Shown piece by piece: positions 15,979 to 24,776 of a DNA stretch of 64,000 nucleotides; positions within the stretch are counted from its first letter, which is position 1, and every line of letters begins with the position of its first letter. Location: NCBI GenBank assembly GCA_900119535.1, contig FPJT01000014.1:18763-82762 (forward strand). The letters are read 5' to 3'. The position numbers and the translations under genes are program-made. This stretch comes from Ruminococcus sp. XPD3002. Lineage in GTDB: Bacteria > Bacillota > Clostridia > Oscillospirales > Ruminococcaceae. The notes under the pieces are model-generated. The model was not told the DNA's origin. It worked only from the letters and a program-made list of their open reading frames with translations, and made no database searches.

Positions 15979-16414
15979 ATTCTTCGTCAATTATCTTTCG
16001 TGTGTCCGCAACTACTTCCGCAAGTGTAGTGCTTTTAAGCTCGTTTTCAAGAGCTTCCTGAGCCGCTTGCAGTCTGCCGTCCATAGCCTTATGGATATTG
16101 CGTCCCACGGGACATTCCACATTGGGATTTTCATGGAAATGGAACAGTCCCTCATCATCTACGCAGTCAACCGCCTTGTAAATATCGTACAGCGTTATTT
16201 CATCGAGAGCCTTAGCAAGGTGTGCGCCGCCGCTGCCCTGACGAGTCTCAACTATTCCTGCCGTGCGAAGCTGTCCGAGGACGCCCCGGACTATGACCGC
16301 ATTTACCCCCGTACTGCCCGACAGGAAGTCGCTGGTCACTCTCATCTGACCGTCAAAAATGTCGATGCAGGTGAGGATATGCACTGCCGCTGTGAATTTA
16401 CTTGTGATCTGCAT
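15977..16414 (-). CDS. Rrf2-family transcriptional regulator (YwnA-like)
   Basis: A 145-residue winged-helix regulator: MQITSKFTAAVHILTCIDIF start, recognition region SDFLSGSTGVNAVIVRGVLG and the Rrf2 wing QGSGGAHLAKALDEITLYDI. It lacks the clustered three cysteines of IscR/NsrR; single cysteines at about 16, 83 and in NVECPVGR resemble the cluster-less YwnA/CymR-type branch. The upstream gene is a YwnB-like protein, and in Bacillus ywnA and ywnB are adjacent, supporting the assignment. Two dyads over the operon promoter are its likely autoregulatory sites. Confidence 0.85.
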   Translation of the reverse strand: MQITSKFTAAVHILTCIDIFDGQMRVTSDFLSGSTGVNAVIVRGVLGQLRTAGIVETRQGSGGAHLAKALDEITLYDIYKAVDCVDDEGLFHFHENPNVECPVGRNIHKAMDGRLQAAQEALENELKSTTLAEVVADTRKIIDEE

Positions 16415-16431
16415 AGATGTTCATCTCTTTC

Positions 16432-17061
16432 TTACTCTCTTACCACGCTGATACGCTGCCCGATGTGGCTGCCTTTTTCGATCTCATCGACCATTGCGAT
16501 AGCGTAATCCGCATAACTTATAATGCTCTCGCCCTTAGAGTTGAGCGTCAGCTCCTCGCCTGCGAGAATGTACTTGCCGCTGCGCTCACCGTCAGCCTGA
16601 AAATCTCCTGCGGGGCTGATATAAGTCCACTTTACGTCATTTCTCTGACGGAGTTCGCCAAGCGCCTTTGCCATAGCAGAAGCCAGCGGCTTGAAAACTT
16701 CGGGGAAATCTGCACCGTCAGAAACGCAGGCGGTATGCTCAGCGTTCACATACAGGCTTCCTGCGCCGCCGACAACGAGAAGTCTTGTGTCAGTTCCCGA
16801 AAGAATGTCGCACAAGTGAGCAAGTGATGTGGAGTGCTGAGGAAGTGTTTCGGGTGTCCATGCGCCGAATGCGTCCACAACTGCGTCAAAGCCTGCAAGG
16901 TCTGCTGAGGTGAGGTCAAACAGGTCTTTTACAATAACGTTCTGAGCTGATGTTTTATTCTCATTTCTTACAACTGCTGTAACGTCAAGCCCTCTGTTTA
17001 CAGCCTCTTTCACGATGAGCTGACCTGCCTTGCCATTTGCACAAACTACTGCGATTTTCAT
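16432..17061 (-). CDS. NAD(P)-binding NmrA/YwnB-like protein
   Basis: A 209-residue atypical short-chain dehydrogenase. MKIAVVCANGKAGQLIVKEA carries the N-terminal Rossmann glycine motif, with later VDAFGAWTPET, RLLVVGGAGSLYVN and KWTYISPAGDFQADGERSGK. I start at MKIAVV rather than the longer frame because TTAGTAAGGAGGT-like Shine-Dalgarno (AGGAGG) is close upstream. Family members bind NAD(P)H and act as reductases or redox sensors; the substrate is unknown. It is the first gene of the operon, 17 bases before the Rrf2 gene. Confidence 0.82.
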   Translation of the reverse strand: MKIAVVCANGKAGQLIVKEAVNRGLDVTAVVRNENKTSAQNVIVKDLFDLTSADLAGFDAVVDAFGAWTPETLPQHSTSLAHLCDILSGTDTRLLVVGGAGSLYVNAEHTACVSDGADFPEVFKPLASAMAKALGELRQRNDVKWTYISPAGDFQADGERSGKYILAGEELTLNSKGESIISYADYAIAMVDEIEKGSHIGQRISVVRE

Positions 17062-17102
17062 AATAAGTACCTCCTGATTATAACATGATTTTGGTGTTTT
17101 GT

Positions 17103-17186
17103 AAAGTTGTAATATCCTTAATTTCAACTTTCTGATATCAGTATATCATGCAAATATAAAGTTGTCAATACACTCATTACAACTTT
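17103..17186 (-). promoter_or_regulatory. Operon promoter with two AAAGTTG dyads (candidate Rrf2 operators)
   Basis: Minus strand -35 TTGACA (17164-17169), 18-base spacer, -10 TATACT (17140-17145). Dyad A is AAAGTTGTAAT (17103-17113) facing ATTTCAACTTT (17121-17131). Dyad B is AAAGTTGTCAAT (17158-17169) facing ATTACAACTTT (17176-17186). Dyad B covers the -35 and dyad A lies just beyond the -10, so bound repressor would block polymerase. Centres are about 55 bases apart. Confidence 0.78.
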
Positions 17187-17333
17187 GGACAAATGCATAA
17201 AAAAACAGTTCTCTTTATGCGCACATTACACACAGTATACCATTTAGATAAAAATGATTCCTGATGTTTCTCAAATACAAGAATAAACACTGTTTTCACT
17301 TTTTTCCTATTCTTTCTTTTGTTTGATATATTA

Positions 17334-17362
17334 TTGACTTACCTGTCATTATGATGTATAAT
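17334..17362 (+). promoter_or_regulatory. Promoter of the DinB-like gene
   Basis: TTGACT (17334-17339), 17-base spacer, TATAAT (17357-17362), about 55 bases before the start codon. Confidence 0.8.
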
Positions 17363-17416
17363 TGCTAAAGGAAGCCTCTCTTCTCGATATTCCAAAAACG
17401 AATCAAGGTGAATGAT

Positions 17417-18079
17417 ATGAATAAAGAATGGTCCGAACTGAATAAGACAATGCAGACTCAGATAAAAAAGAAAGATACATACTTTGACGGCATAGACACA
17501 CTGTTTGAGCTGCGTAACAGGCTTATGGAGACGATTATCTCGTTCAAGAACGATCTTTCCAGAGAAGATTATAATGCTATCCCTTTTATAAATTCAGACG
17601 GCTATCATAGTAAAACGATCGCTTATTCTTTATGGCATATTTTCCGGATCGAAGATATTGTTGCACATACACTGATAAACTGCGATGACCAGATATTCTT
17701 TTCAGGCAATTACAAAGAACGTATCAATTCGCCGATAATTACAACAGGTAACGAACTTTTGAAGAATGAGATTTCTGATTTTTCAAAGCAATTAGATATC
17801 GACGAACTCTATGCCTATATTTTAGAAGTTAAAAGAAGCACTGAGGCGATTCTGCGTGAACTCACTTACGAGATGCTAAAACAGAGAATATCGGCTGAAC
17901 GCAGAGAGGCACTGCAAAAAATGAATGTTGTAAGCAATGACGAAAATGCTGAATGGCTTATCGATTATTGGTGCAGCAAAGATATCCGCGGTCTGATACA
18001 AATGCCATTTTCAAGACATTGGATCATGCATATAGAAGCAAGTTTACGTATTGAAAACAGAATAGGCAAAAAGCGATAA
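17417..18079 (+). CDS. DinB-like (DfsB-type) family protein
   Basis: A 220-residue mostly helical protein. Metal-ligand-type histidines lie in IAYSLWHIFRIEDIVAHTLI and FSRHWIMHIEASLRIENRI, matching the four-helix DinB/DfsB superfamily of putative metal-dependent thiol transferases. Start chosen at ATG 17417 with AAGGTG 7 bases upstream; a GTG three codons earlier is possible. Monocistronic, with its own promoter and a strong terminator. Substrate unknown. Confidence 0.65.
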   Translation: MNKEWSELNKTMQTQIKKKDTYFDGIDTLFELRNRLMETIISFKNDLSREDYNAIPFINSDGYHSKTIAYSLWHIFRIEDIVAHTLINCDDQIFFSGNYKERINSPIITTGNELLKNEISDFSKQLDIDELYAYILEVKRSTEAILRELTYEMLKQRISAERREALQKMNVVSNDENAEWLIDYWCSKDIRGLIQMPFSRHWIMHIEASLRIENRIGKKR

Positions 18080-18171
18080 AAAAGGCAAATTATGGACATA
18101 ATATCGACCTCTCAGACAAACCTGAAATGAAAAATAATTTTCATAGTTTTGCCAGACAGTTTTCCGACTCA

Positions 18172-18196
18172 GCGATGCATAACGCATCGCTTTTTT
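18172..18196 (+). terminator. Terminator of the DinB-like gene
   Basis: GCGATGC-ATAAC-GCATCGC followed by TTTTTT on the plus strand. Confidence 0.88.
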
Positions 18197-18233
18197 CTGT
18201 CTTTCTGCCCTTCTTCTATGCGTTAACCATAAA

Positions 18234-18262
18234 AAAGAAGAGCCGGATCTCTCCGACTCTCC
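18234..18262 (-). terminator. Terminator after upp
   Basis: Minus strand GAGTCGGA-GAGA-TCCGGCTC (one wobble) followed by TTCTTTTTT, just past the upp stop codon. Confidence 0.85.
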
Positions 18263-18269
18263 CGAATTT

Positions 18270-18899
18270 TTACTTTGTACCGAATATACGGTCACCTGCA
18301 TCACCGACACCGGGAACGATGTAGTGATCCTCATTAAGTCCCTCATCCATAACGCCTGTGTAGATCTCAACGTCCGGATGTGCCTCTCTGACTGCATCTA
18401 CGCCTTCAGGTGAACAGATAATGCACATGAACTTGATGTGCTTTACGCCGAGTTTCTTCATCTCGTCGATAGCTGCCTTTGCTGAACGTCCTGTTGCAAG
18501 CATCGGATCAACGATGATAACATCACGCTCTGAAATATCGTCAGGCATCTTTGAGTAGTACATTACAGGTGAATGAGTCTGCGGATCGCGGAAAAGACCG
18601 ATGTGACCTATCTTTGCAGCAGGTACAAGAGCAGTTACGCCGTCAACCATTCCGAGTCCTGCACGGAGTATCGGAACGAAAGCGAGCTTTCTGCCTGAGA
18701 TTATCTTTGTCTTTGCAACAGCGATAGGAGTCTCTATCTCAATTTCCTTAAGCGGAAGATCTCGTGTAGCTTCATAGCAGATGAACATTGCTATCTCTGA
18801 AACAAGCTCTCTGAACTCCTTTGTACCTGTGTTTTTATCTCTTAAAAGTGAAATTTTGTGCTGTACCAGCGGATGATCGATTATATGTAAATTATTCAT
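18270..18899 (-). CDS. upp: Uracil phosphoribosyltransferase
   Basis: A 209-residue cytoplasmic enzyme that salvages uracil: uracil + PRPP gives UMP + pyrophosphate. Family signatures: [20 protein letters not shown] start, [20 protein letters not shown], the PRPP loop [18 protein letters not shown] and the uracil-binding C-terminus [23 protein letters not shown] is positioned upstream of the ATG. It is the last gene of a run with rpiB and a GNAT gene and is followed by a terminator. Confidence 0.96.
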   Translation of the reverse strand: MNNLHIIDHPLVQHKISLLRDKNTGTKEFRELVSEIAMFICYEATRDLPLKEIEIETPIAVAKTKIISGRKLAFVPILRAGLGMVDGVTALVPAAKIGHIGLFRDPQTHSPVMYYSKMPDDISERDVIIVDPMLATGRSAKAAIDEMKKLGVKHIKFMCIICSPEGVDAVREAHPDVEIYTGVMDEGLNEDHYIVPGVGDAGDRIFGTK

Positions 18900-18914
18900 A
18901 GTAAGCAGCTCCTT

Positions 18915-19469
18915 TCAATTATTGTATTCGTTTTTTTCGATACAGTAGCAGACTTCACCTTCGGATACTTTCCCCTCACGAACAAAGCGCTGTACTGTAT
19001 CGGTGATATGCATTTGTGATTTTTCAAGCACTCTTCCCGACTTTCCGTTAGCCGCCCTGTGATAGGCTTCGAGACGTGTGAATTCGGTGGAACTGAAAGT
19101 ACAGCGGATAACTGCGGAAAGCGCTTCGCCTGCGTAACCGTGTCCCCAGAAACTTTTGCCTATACAGTATTCTATCTCGGCGGTCGAGCAGTCCTCCCAC
19201 ACCTTGCAGAAGGCTATCTGTCCGATGTTTTCACCGCTGTCCTTTGCGATGATCGCCCAGCGGTAACGGGACTTCGGACTTTCAGGATCAGTATACATCC
19301 TTAAAAGCTCCGATACCTGCGTAATATCGGTGCAGACAGGTTCACCGTACTCGTTCTGTATATCAGGATCGCCTGCCCAGTTTCTGAGCATATCCTCAGC
19401 ATCCTTCTCCTCAAATGGACGAAGCAGCAGTCTTTCAGTCTCTATGACCTGATTTCCGGCGTCTCTCAT
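18915..19469 (-). CDS. GNAT N-acetyltransferase (RimJ/RimL-like)
   Basis: A 184-residue acetyltransferase: ETERLLLRPFEEKDAEDMLR start typical of the RimJ/RimL branch, the substrate strand WAIIAKDSGENIGQIAF and the acetyl-CoA loop GKSFWGHGYAGEALSAVIRC. It would transfer acetyl from acetyl-CoA to an amine, possibly on a protein or small molecule; target unknown. Its ATG overlaps the rpiB stop (ATGA), implying translational coupling. upp follows 15 bases later. Confidence 0.85.
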   Translation of the reverse strand: MRDAGNQVIETERLLLRPFEEKDAEDMLRNWAGDPDIQNEYGEPVCTDITQVSELLRMYTDPESPKSRYRWAIIAKDSGENIGQIAFCKVWEDCSTAEIEYCIGKSFWGHGYAGEALSAVIRCTFSSTEFTRLEAYHRAANGKSGRVLEKSQMHITDTVQRFVREGKVSEGEVCYCIEKNEYNN

Positions 19470-19903
19470 TCCTTGTTCTCGATAGCGGTTATAAGGTCCA
19501 GACGTCTCTGATGACGTCCGCCCTCAAATGAAGTAGTCAGGAATATCTCAGCAAGCTCTATGGCAAGTCCCTGACCGAGTGTACGTGCGCCCATGCACAT
19601 AACATTTGCGTCATTGTGAAGACGGGTAAAGCGTGTAGAGAAGGAATCACTGCAGAGTGCAGCACGAATTCCCTTGAACTTATTTGCAGCAATGGACATT
19701 CCTATGCCTGTACCGCAGATAAGTATACCTTTTTCGCAGTGTCCTGCAAGTATCTCATTGCAGAGCGAAGCGGCAACGTCGGGATAGTCGCAGGGCTCTC
19801 CGTCGGTACCCATATCCATGAACTCGAATCCCTGAAGGGAAAGAGCTTCGATGATCGCTTTTTTCATTTCCACGCCAGCGTGGTCGCATCCGATAGCTAT
19901 CAT
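19466..19903 (-). CDS. rpiB: Ribose-5-phosphate isomerase B
   Basis: A 145-residue RpiB/LacAB enzyme interconverting ribose-5-phosphate and ribulose-5-phosphate. It has MIAIGCDHAGVEMKKAI with the substrate Asp-His, the catalytic Cys in GILICGTGIGMSIAANK, and AALCSDSFSTRFTRLHNDAN. Length is normal. It sits between tsaB and the GNAT gene; ribose-phosphate supply and the downstream upp (a PRPP consumer) are metabolically linked. Confidence 0.95.
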   Translation of the reverse strand: MIAIGCDHAGVEMKKAIIEALSLQGFEFMDMGTDGEPCDYPDVAASLCNEILAGHCEKGILICGTGIGMSIAANKFKGIRAALCSDSFSTRFTRLHNDANVMCMGARTLGQGLAIELAEIFLTTSFEGGRHQRRLDLITAIENKE

Positions 19904-19975
19904 AATAATTACTCCTATCTTATTTTATGATCACTGCCTTAAGGCAGGTCTGCATTACGTCGCCGCTAATAATGG

Positions 19976-20668
19976 TCAGTTGTTCTTCTGTTTTTCCTCA
20001 AAGTCCTTTTCGGCTTTCACTTTCTGAAGATAAGACACCTCCAGTTCGTCCGCAGAAACGAACTCCTTTGAAACTGCCGCAAGACAAACTCCGCAGGCAT
20101 TCTGTAGACGTCCCTGCGGCGGAGCTATAATGAATCTCGGTGAACGGTAGTCCGTAAAGAAATCCGCAGCACCGTCACCGCAGAGCAGTACATCGGTCCC
20201 GTTGAATGCAAGGAACTCCGCAAGCTCATCGCGGTTCATCATTTTTTCTTCAAAAAGGGGTTCAATCCAGTATCCGTCACTCTTGTAAGCACAGGTGTAG
20301 ACGATATCTCCCCTCGCCTTCATAACGGCACAGATAGTGCCGCGGAAGGAAAGATTGCTGCATGCAAGTCCCTCCAGAGTAGAAACTCCGCAGCATTTGC
20401 AGTCCAGAGCAAATGACATTGCCTTAACCGCTGCTGCACCTATTCGCAGTCCCGTATATGAACCGGGACCGTTGGCTACAGCTATTCCTCCGATGTCCTT
20501 AAGTGTAAGTCCCGACTGCTCAACAAGTGACTTTACCATAGGCATTATCACCTGTGAGTGAGTCTTTTGTGTATAGAGCGTTTCCGAAGCAAGGAATACC
20601 TCCTTATCGGTGTCGAAAATGGCAGCAGAAGCTGTTTTACCCGAAGTATCTATGCCCATCAGGAGCAT
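19976..20668 (-). CDS. tsaB: tRNA threonylcarbamoyladenosine biosynthesis protein TsaB
   Basis: A protein of about 230 residues in the ASKHA fold. MLLMGIDTSGKTASAAIFDT is the family start and IAVANGPGSYTGLRIGAAAV the TsaB signature. TsaB pairs with TsaD and, with TsaE and TsaC, makes t6A37 in tRNAs reading ANN codons. The start lies inside the tsaE 3' end; MLLMGIDTS at 20668 is preferred over three upstream codons. tsaD is not in the window. Confidence 0.93.
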   Translation of the reverse strand: MLLMGIDTSGKTASAAIFDTDKEVFLASETLYTQKTHSQVIMPMVKSLVEQSGLTLKDIGGIAVANGPGSYTGLRIGAAAVKAMSFALDCKCCGVSTLEGLACSNLSFRGTICAVMKARGDIVYTCAYKSDGYWIEPLFEEKMMNRDELAEFLAFNGTDVLLCGDGAADFFTDYRSPRFIIAPPQGRLQNACGVCLAAVSKEFVSADELEVSYLQKVKAEKDFEEKQKNN

Positions 20669-21092
20669 CTGCCACACCTCCCTCTATAGTGATATCTCTT
20701 TCGTTTTCAGAAACTGGTTCGATAGTTACCCATATCGTATTTTTTGGCAGGAATTCGGTTATATTCTCGGACCACTCTATAACTGCCGCATTGTTCTCGA
20801 AATCGTAGTCGAAGAAGCCTGTTGACTCCAGACCTTCCTCCCCTATTATGCGGTACATATCAAAGTGGTAGAGGTTCATATCCTCGCCGCGGTACTCGTT
20901 GACTATAGCGAACGTAGGCGAGCACACTTCAGAGCGTATGCCCATACCTGCGGCAAGTCCCGTAGTGAAGGCTGTCTTGCCTGCCCCGAGTCCTCCCCTG
21001 AAGGCGATCATGTCGCCTTTTTTTATTGTCTTCCCGAGCTTTTCGCCTATTGCGACTGTCTCCTCACGGGAAGCAGAATGAAGCTTTATCAT
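20637..21092 (-). CDS. tsaE: tRNA threonylcarbamoyladenosine biosynthesis ATPase TsaE
   Basis: A 151-residue P-loop ATPase. It has Walker A FRGGLGAGKTAFTTGLA, the family motif CSPTFAIVNEYRG and the NLYHFDMYRI Walker-B-like segment. It energises the TsaB-TsaD complex in t6A synthesis. Its ATG starts 1 base after the fhs stop codon and its end overlaps tsaB, so fhs-tsaE-tsaB is a coupled unit. The ribosome-binding site lies inside fhs. Confidence 0.94.
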   Translation of the reverse strand: MIKLHSASREETVAIGEKLGKTIKKGDMIAFRGGLGAGKTAFTTGLAAGMGIRSEVCSPTFAIVNEYRGEDMNLYHFDMYRIIGEEGLESTGFFDYDFENNAAVIEWSENITEFLPKNTIWVTIEPVSENERDITIEGGVADAPDGHRYFG

Positions 21093-21093
21093 A

Positions 21094-22773
21094 TCAGAAA
21101 AGTCCTGTTATATTGCCGTTGATATCGCAGTCGATATTAAGAGCGGAAGGAGCCTTCGGAAGTCCCGGCATTGTAAGAATATCGCCTGTGTATATTACAA
21201 CGAAGCCTGCGCCTGCGGAAACTCTTGCATCACGTACCGTGATGTTGAATCCCTTCGGCTTTCCGAGAAGTGCAGGATTATCAGAAAGTGAATACTGTGT
21301 CTTTGCAACACATATAGGCAGGTCACGGAATCCGATGCTTTCGATCTCCTTTATTGCCTTTTCAGCCTGTGCAGTATAGTTTACGCCGTCAGCACGGTAA
21401 ATCTCCTTTGCAACACGCTCAACCTTGTCCTTTATGGAGAGCTCTGTGCCGTAGAGCGGACGGAATCTTTCGTCGTTATCAGCAGTAAGCTCGATAGTCT
21501 CGCATACCTTTTCAGCAAGGTCCTTACCGCCTTCGCCGCCCTTTGCGAACACCTCGCACATCGATACCTCAACGCCCATTTCAGCACAGAAGTTCTTTAC
21601 GAAGCTTATCTCAGCCTCTGTGTCGGACTCGAAACGGTTTATAGCTACAACTACGGGAACATGGTACTTATGCATGTTCTCGATGTGAGTCTGAAGGTTC
21701 ACGATACCCTTTTCAAGTGCCCACATATTCTCCTTTGCGAGGTCCTCCTTCGGAACTCGTCCGTTGTACTTAAGAGCACGGATAGTTGCAACGAGAACGA
21801 CACATGCAGGAGTAAGACCTGCTGCACGGCACTTGATGTCGAAGAACTTCTCTGCGCCGAGGTCCGAACCGAAGCCAGCCTCTGTTATGCAGTAGTCGCC
21901 GAGTTTAAGAGCGAGCTTTGTAGCACGTACCGAGTTGCATCCGTGAGCGATATTTGCGAAAGGTCCGCCGTGGATGAATGCAGGATTGTTTTCAAGTGTC
22001 TGTACGAGATTAGGCTTGAGAGCGTCCTTAAGGAGAGCGGTCATAGCGCCTGTACAGCCGAGCTGCTCAGCGAATACAGGGTTGCCGTCCATATCGTATG
22101 CAACGAGGATGTTGCCGAGACGCTTTTTCAGGTCAGCAAGATCTGTAGCAAGACAAAGAATAGCCATTACCTCTGAAGCAACAGTGATATTGAAGCCGTC
22201 CTCACGTGGAACACCGTTAGGCTTTCCGCCGAGTCCGACAACAACGTTTCTGAGTGCTCTGTCGTTCATATCAAGACAGCGCTTGAAAAGAATACGGCGC
22301 TGGTCAATGCGGAGCTGATTGCCCTGCTGTAAATGGTTATCCAGCATAGCGCAGAGCAGATTGTTTGCAGCTGTTATTGCATGCATATCTCCCGTAAAGT
22401 GGAGGTTTATGTCTTCCATTGGTACTACCTGAGCGTAACCGCCGCCTGCTGCACCACCCTTGATGCCGAATACAGGTCCGAGTGAAGGTTCACGGAGTGC
22501 AAGCACAGCCTTTTTACCTATCTTGCCCATAGCCTCGGCGAGTCCGACGCTGACGGTAGTCTTTCCCTCGCCTGCAGGAGTAGGATTGATCGCTGTAACG
22601 AGTATCAGCTTACCGTCCTCACGGAAAGCAAGTCCTGAATAAAGGCTTTCTGAGAGCTTTGCCTTGTAGTGTCCGTAGGGTTCAAGGTACTCCTCATTTA
22701 TTCCGAGGTCTGAAGCAATCTCGGTTATTTTCTTCATTTTCGCGTTCTGAGCTATCTCTATATCTGAAAGCAT
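21094..22773 (-). CDS. fhs: Formate-tetrahydrofolate ligase
   Basis: A 559-residue enzyme: formate + THF + ATP gives 10-formyl-THF, feeding purine and one-carbon metabolism or Wood-Ljungdahl-type reactions. The P-loop [37 protein letters not shown] and the [11 protein letters not shown] stretch are diagnostic. Length is normal for the family. The start [12 protein letters not shown] follows GGAGG. The upstream intergenic region holds a dispersed hairpin repeat. Confidence 0.97.
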   Translation of the reverse strand: MLSDIEIAQNAKMKKITEIASDLGINEEYLEPYGHYKAKLSESLYSGLAFREDGKLILVTAINPTPAGEGKTTVSVGLAEAMGKIGKKAVLALREPSLGPVFGIKGGAAGGGYAQVVPMEDINLHFTGDMHAITAANNLLCAMLDNHLQQGNQLRIDQRRILFKRCLDMNDRALRNVVVGLGGKPNGVPREDGFNITVASEVMAILCLATDLADLKKRLGNILVAYDMDGNPVFAEQLGCTGAMTALLKDALKPNLVQTLENNPAFIHGGPFANIAHGCNSVRATKLALKLGDYCITEAGFGSDLGAEKFFDIKCRAAGLTPACVVLVATIRALKYNGRVPKEDLAKENMWALEKGIVNLQTHIENMHKYHVPVVVAINRFESDTEAEISFVKNFCAEMGVEVSMCEVFAKGGEGGKDLAEKVCETIELTADNDERFRPLYGTELSIKDKVERVAKEIYRADGVNYTAQAEKAIKEIESIGFRDLPICVAKTQYSLSDNPALLGKPKGFNITVRDARVSAGAGFVVIYTGDILTMPGLPKAPSALNIDCDINGNITGLF

Positions 22774-22832
22774 TGGTCTACCTCCATTAAAATTTGATAC
22801 TTTAGATTCTATTATATTATAGAATAAGCGTT

Positions 22833-22887
22833 TCCGAACAACGTTCGGGGCAATAACCGCCTGATGGAGGTTATTGAGTACACATTA
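22833..22887. repeat. Dispersed double-hairpin repeat, copy A1
   Basis: CCGAACAACGTTCGG (22834-22848), then AATAACCGCC/GGAGGTTATT, then GAGTACACATTA ending at 22887. Same order as copies at 31678 and 55699. The 335-base gap between fhs and the next gene otherwise holds only AT-rich sequence and the promoter near 23049. Confidence 0.85.
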
Positions 22888-23108
22888 ATTATAGCATGCA
22901 ATACATCAAAATGCAATAGTTTAATACTATTTTCTCAATAGCTTTATCGTCTTTTGAGCATGCTTGTGCAGAACTCCCGATAAATGACATAAAAGGATGC
23001 TTCATAATACATTCACAGAAATATTATACAATAATTGCGGATTATAATTGACTTATATAGTCAGATATGATATAATCATTATATAAAAAGACTCCCACAA
23101 AAGGAGAA

Positions 23109-23924
23109 ATGGTGAAAAAAATGAAAGACAGGATCGGGATCATTGTCATAGTGCTGTCCTGTATTGTGTTTTTCGGAGTTTTCGCCGCCTCATACTATAT
23201 ACGTAATTATTCTGATATAAAAACAGATATAACATTCACCTCCGCCCCTGATCCTACATCCGACCAAACGGCGGCTCAGAGCTCCGGGAAATCGACAAGA
23301 GCAACTGTCCGGACGACTTCAGCAGCGGTTCCTACCACTGCTGTCACAGATGCGGTCAGTGTCACCTCACAGGAAGTCACTATGCCATACTATATTGATA
23401 TAAATTCCGCCGACCGCAATGAACTTATGTCCCTTGAAGGCATTGGCGAAGTGCTTGCGGACGCTATTATCGGATACAGGGAACAGAACGGCGGTTTCAG
23501 CAACATCGAGGAGATAATGAATGTCAGCGGTATAGGCGAAGGAATATTCGCAGCTGTATCAGAACGCATCTACGTCCCTGATTCGCATTACGAAACTGAT
23601 GTCGATGAAGATACGGAGATCTTAACAGAGTACACTGAATCGGAAGAAGTGTATGAAGTCGAAGATACGACTTCCGCACCTCTCCTTACGCTGGAGGACT
23701 GCGTCCCCATAGACATCAATACTGCTGATAAGGAACTGCTTATGCTGCTTCCCGATGTGGATGATAATGTTGCCGAAGAGATAATACAGCTTCGCGAACG
23801 GCTTGGAAGATTCAACAATTCATACGAACTTCTCTTCCTTGAAAGTCTCAGCCGTGCACAGGTTGCGGAGATAACAAAATACGTGACCGTCGGAGACACA
23901 GCCGACTCTTCCACTCACGGTTGA
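23109..23924 (+). CDS. Membrane-anchored double helix-hairpin-helix (ComEA-like) protein
   Basis: A 271-residue protein: one N-terminal membrane helix (IGIIVIVLSCIVFFGVFAAS), a Ser/Thr-rich spacer to about residue 90, then two HhH modules. The first reads IDINSADRNELMSLEGIGEV with GGFSNIEEIMNVSGIGEG; the second reads IDINTADKELLMLLPDVDDN with GRFNNSYELLFLESLSR. HhH domains bind the DNA backbone; ComEA uses one in DNA uptake. Two modules and an acidic spacer (DVDEDTEILTEYTESEEVYE) are unusual. The ATG is close to AAGGAG; a GTG next codon is an alternative start. A TTGACT/TATAAT promoter lies about 55 bases upstream. Confidence 0.8.
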   Translation: MVKKMKDRIGIIVIVLSCIVFFGVFAASYYIRNYSDIKTDITFTSAPDPTSDQTAAQSSGKSTRATVRTTSAAVPTTAVTDAVSVTSQEVTMPYYIDINSADRNELMSLEGIGEVLADAIIGYREQNGGFSNIEEIMNVSGIGEGIFAAVSERIYVPDSHYETDVDEDTEILTEYTESEEVYEVEDTTSAPLLTLEDCVPIDINTADKELLMLLPDVDDNVAEEIIQLRERLGRFNNSYELLFLESLSRAQVAEITKYVTVGDTADSSTHG

Positions 23925-24052
23925 TATCATATACATCACGGTACTATTTGCCGCATCTGACAAATACGGCATTCAGTAATAAAATCAGTGTGCCCACTGT
24001 CAAAGGATCACATCGATCTCTGCGGACACACCTCATGAAAGGATCGAAAATA

Positions 24053-24406
24053 ATGGCAAGAAACAAATATGCGCTTTGCTGTGCGCTAAGACACATCTTT
24101 TTCAACGATTTTGGTCTTGAAAAGACCTTCATTCTCAGCGATCTTCTCGCACTTACCGCTTACTATTCCGATGACGATACTCCCCCTGAGATAATCTCGA
24201 ATCAGAAAAAGCTCCATCTTTGGCTGACAAAAACAGAGCTCATCAAAAAACTTGAAAAGGAACAGGGAGATGCAGTTATCGACAACCTTATGCGCGAACT
24301 GGACCTTATCAATGTTAACGGTATGATGCAGTATGTTAAGGGCAAGGCTCTTGAAGCAGGTGACCTTGCTATGGAACATATCAAAGGTGATAACACCAAA
24401 TGGTAA
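24053..24406 (+). CDS. Hypothetical protein, 117 residues
   Basis: Start MARNKYALCCALRHIFFNDF chosen for AAGGAT about 9 bases upstream; the longer frame has no such site. The body is helical: EKTFILSDLLALTAYYSDDD, HLWLTKTELIKKLEKEQGDA, DNLMRELDLINVNGMMQYVK, reminiscent of small winged-helix-like proteins but unassigned. No signal or membrane segment. It lies between the HhH membrane protein and tRNA-Leu. Confidence 0.65.
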   Translation: MARNKYALCCALRHIFFNDFGLEKTFILSDLLALTAYYSDDDTPPEIISNQKKLHLWLTKTELIKKLEKEQGDAVIDNLMRELDLINVNGMMQYVKGKALEAGDLAMEHIKGDNTKW

Positions 24407-24521
24407 AAATCAGTCCATAACAGCACTGACTGCGCTTTTAACGCAGTCAGTTTTTTATCTGCAAAAATAAAAATGCGGCTCAGAAAACTGAACCGCAAAA
24501 CCTTATGCGCATTTTATGCGC

Positions 24522-24608
24522 TGGTGCCGCTGACCGGACTTGAACCGGTACGATATTGCTACCGAGGGATTTTAAGTCCCTTGTGTCTGCCAATTCCACC
24601 ACAGCGGC
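24522..24608 (-). tRNA. tRNA-Leu (UAA)
   Basis: Minus strand from GCCGCTGTGGTGG to CAGCGGC-A-CCA. Acceptor arms pair over 7 bases, the variable arm is long as in class II tRNAs, the anticodon loop CTTAAAA gives UAA, and the T arm reads CCGGTTCAAGTCCGG. CCA is encoded. Confidence 0.95.
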
Positions 24609-24776
24609 AATCGACTTTAATATTATACCACATACGAATAAATTTGTCAAGAAAAAAATAAAATATTTTTTATTTTCCCTGTATGCAAGGCATATCGGTC
24701 ACCTTGACATTATTACAACAATTGGGTATAATATTAACAAGCAGTCAGTCTGCAATAAAACAGAGGAGTGTTGAAA

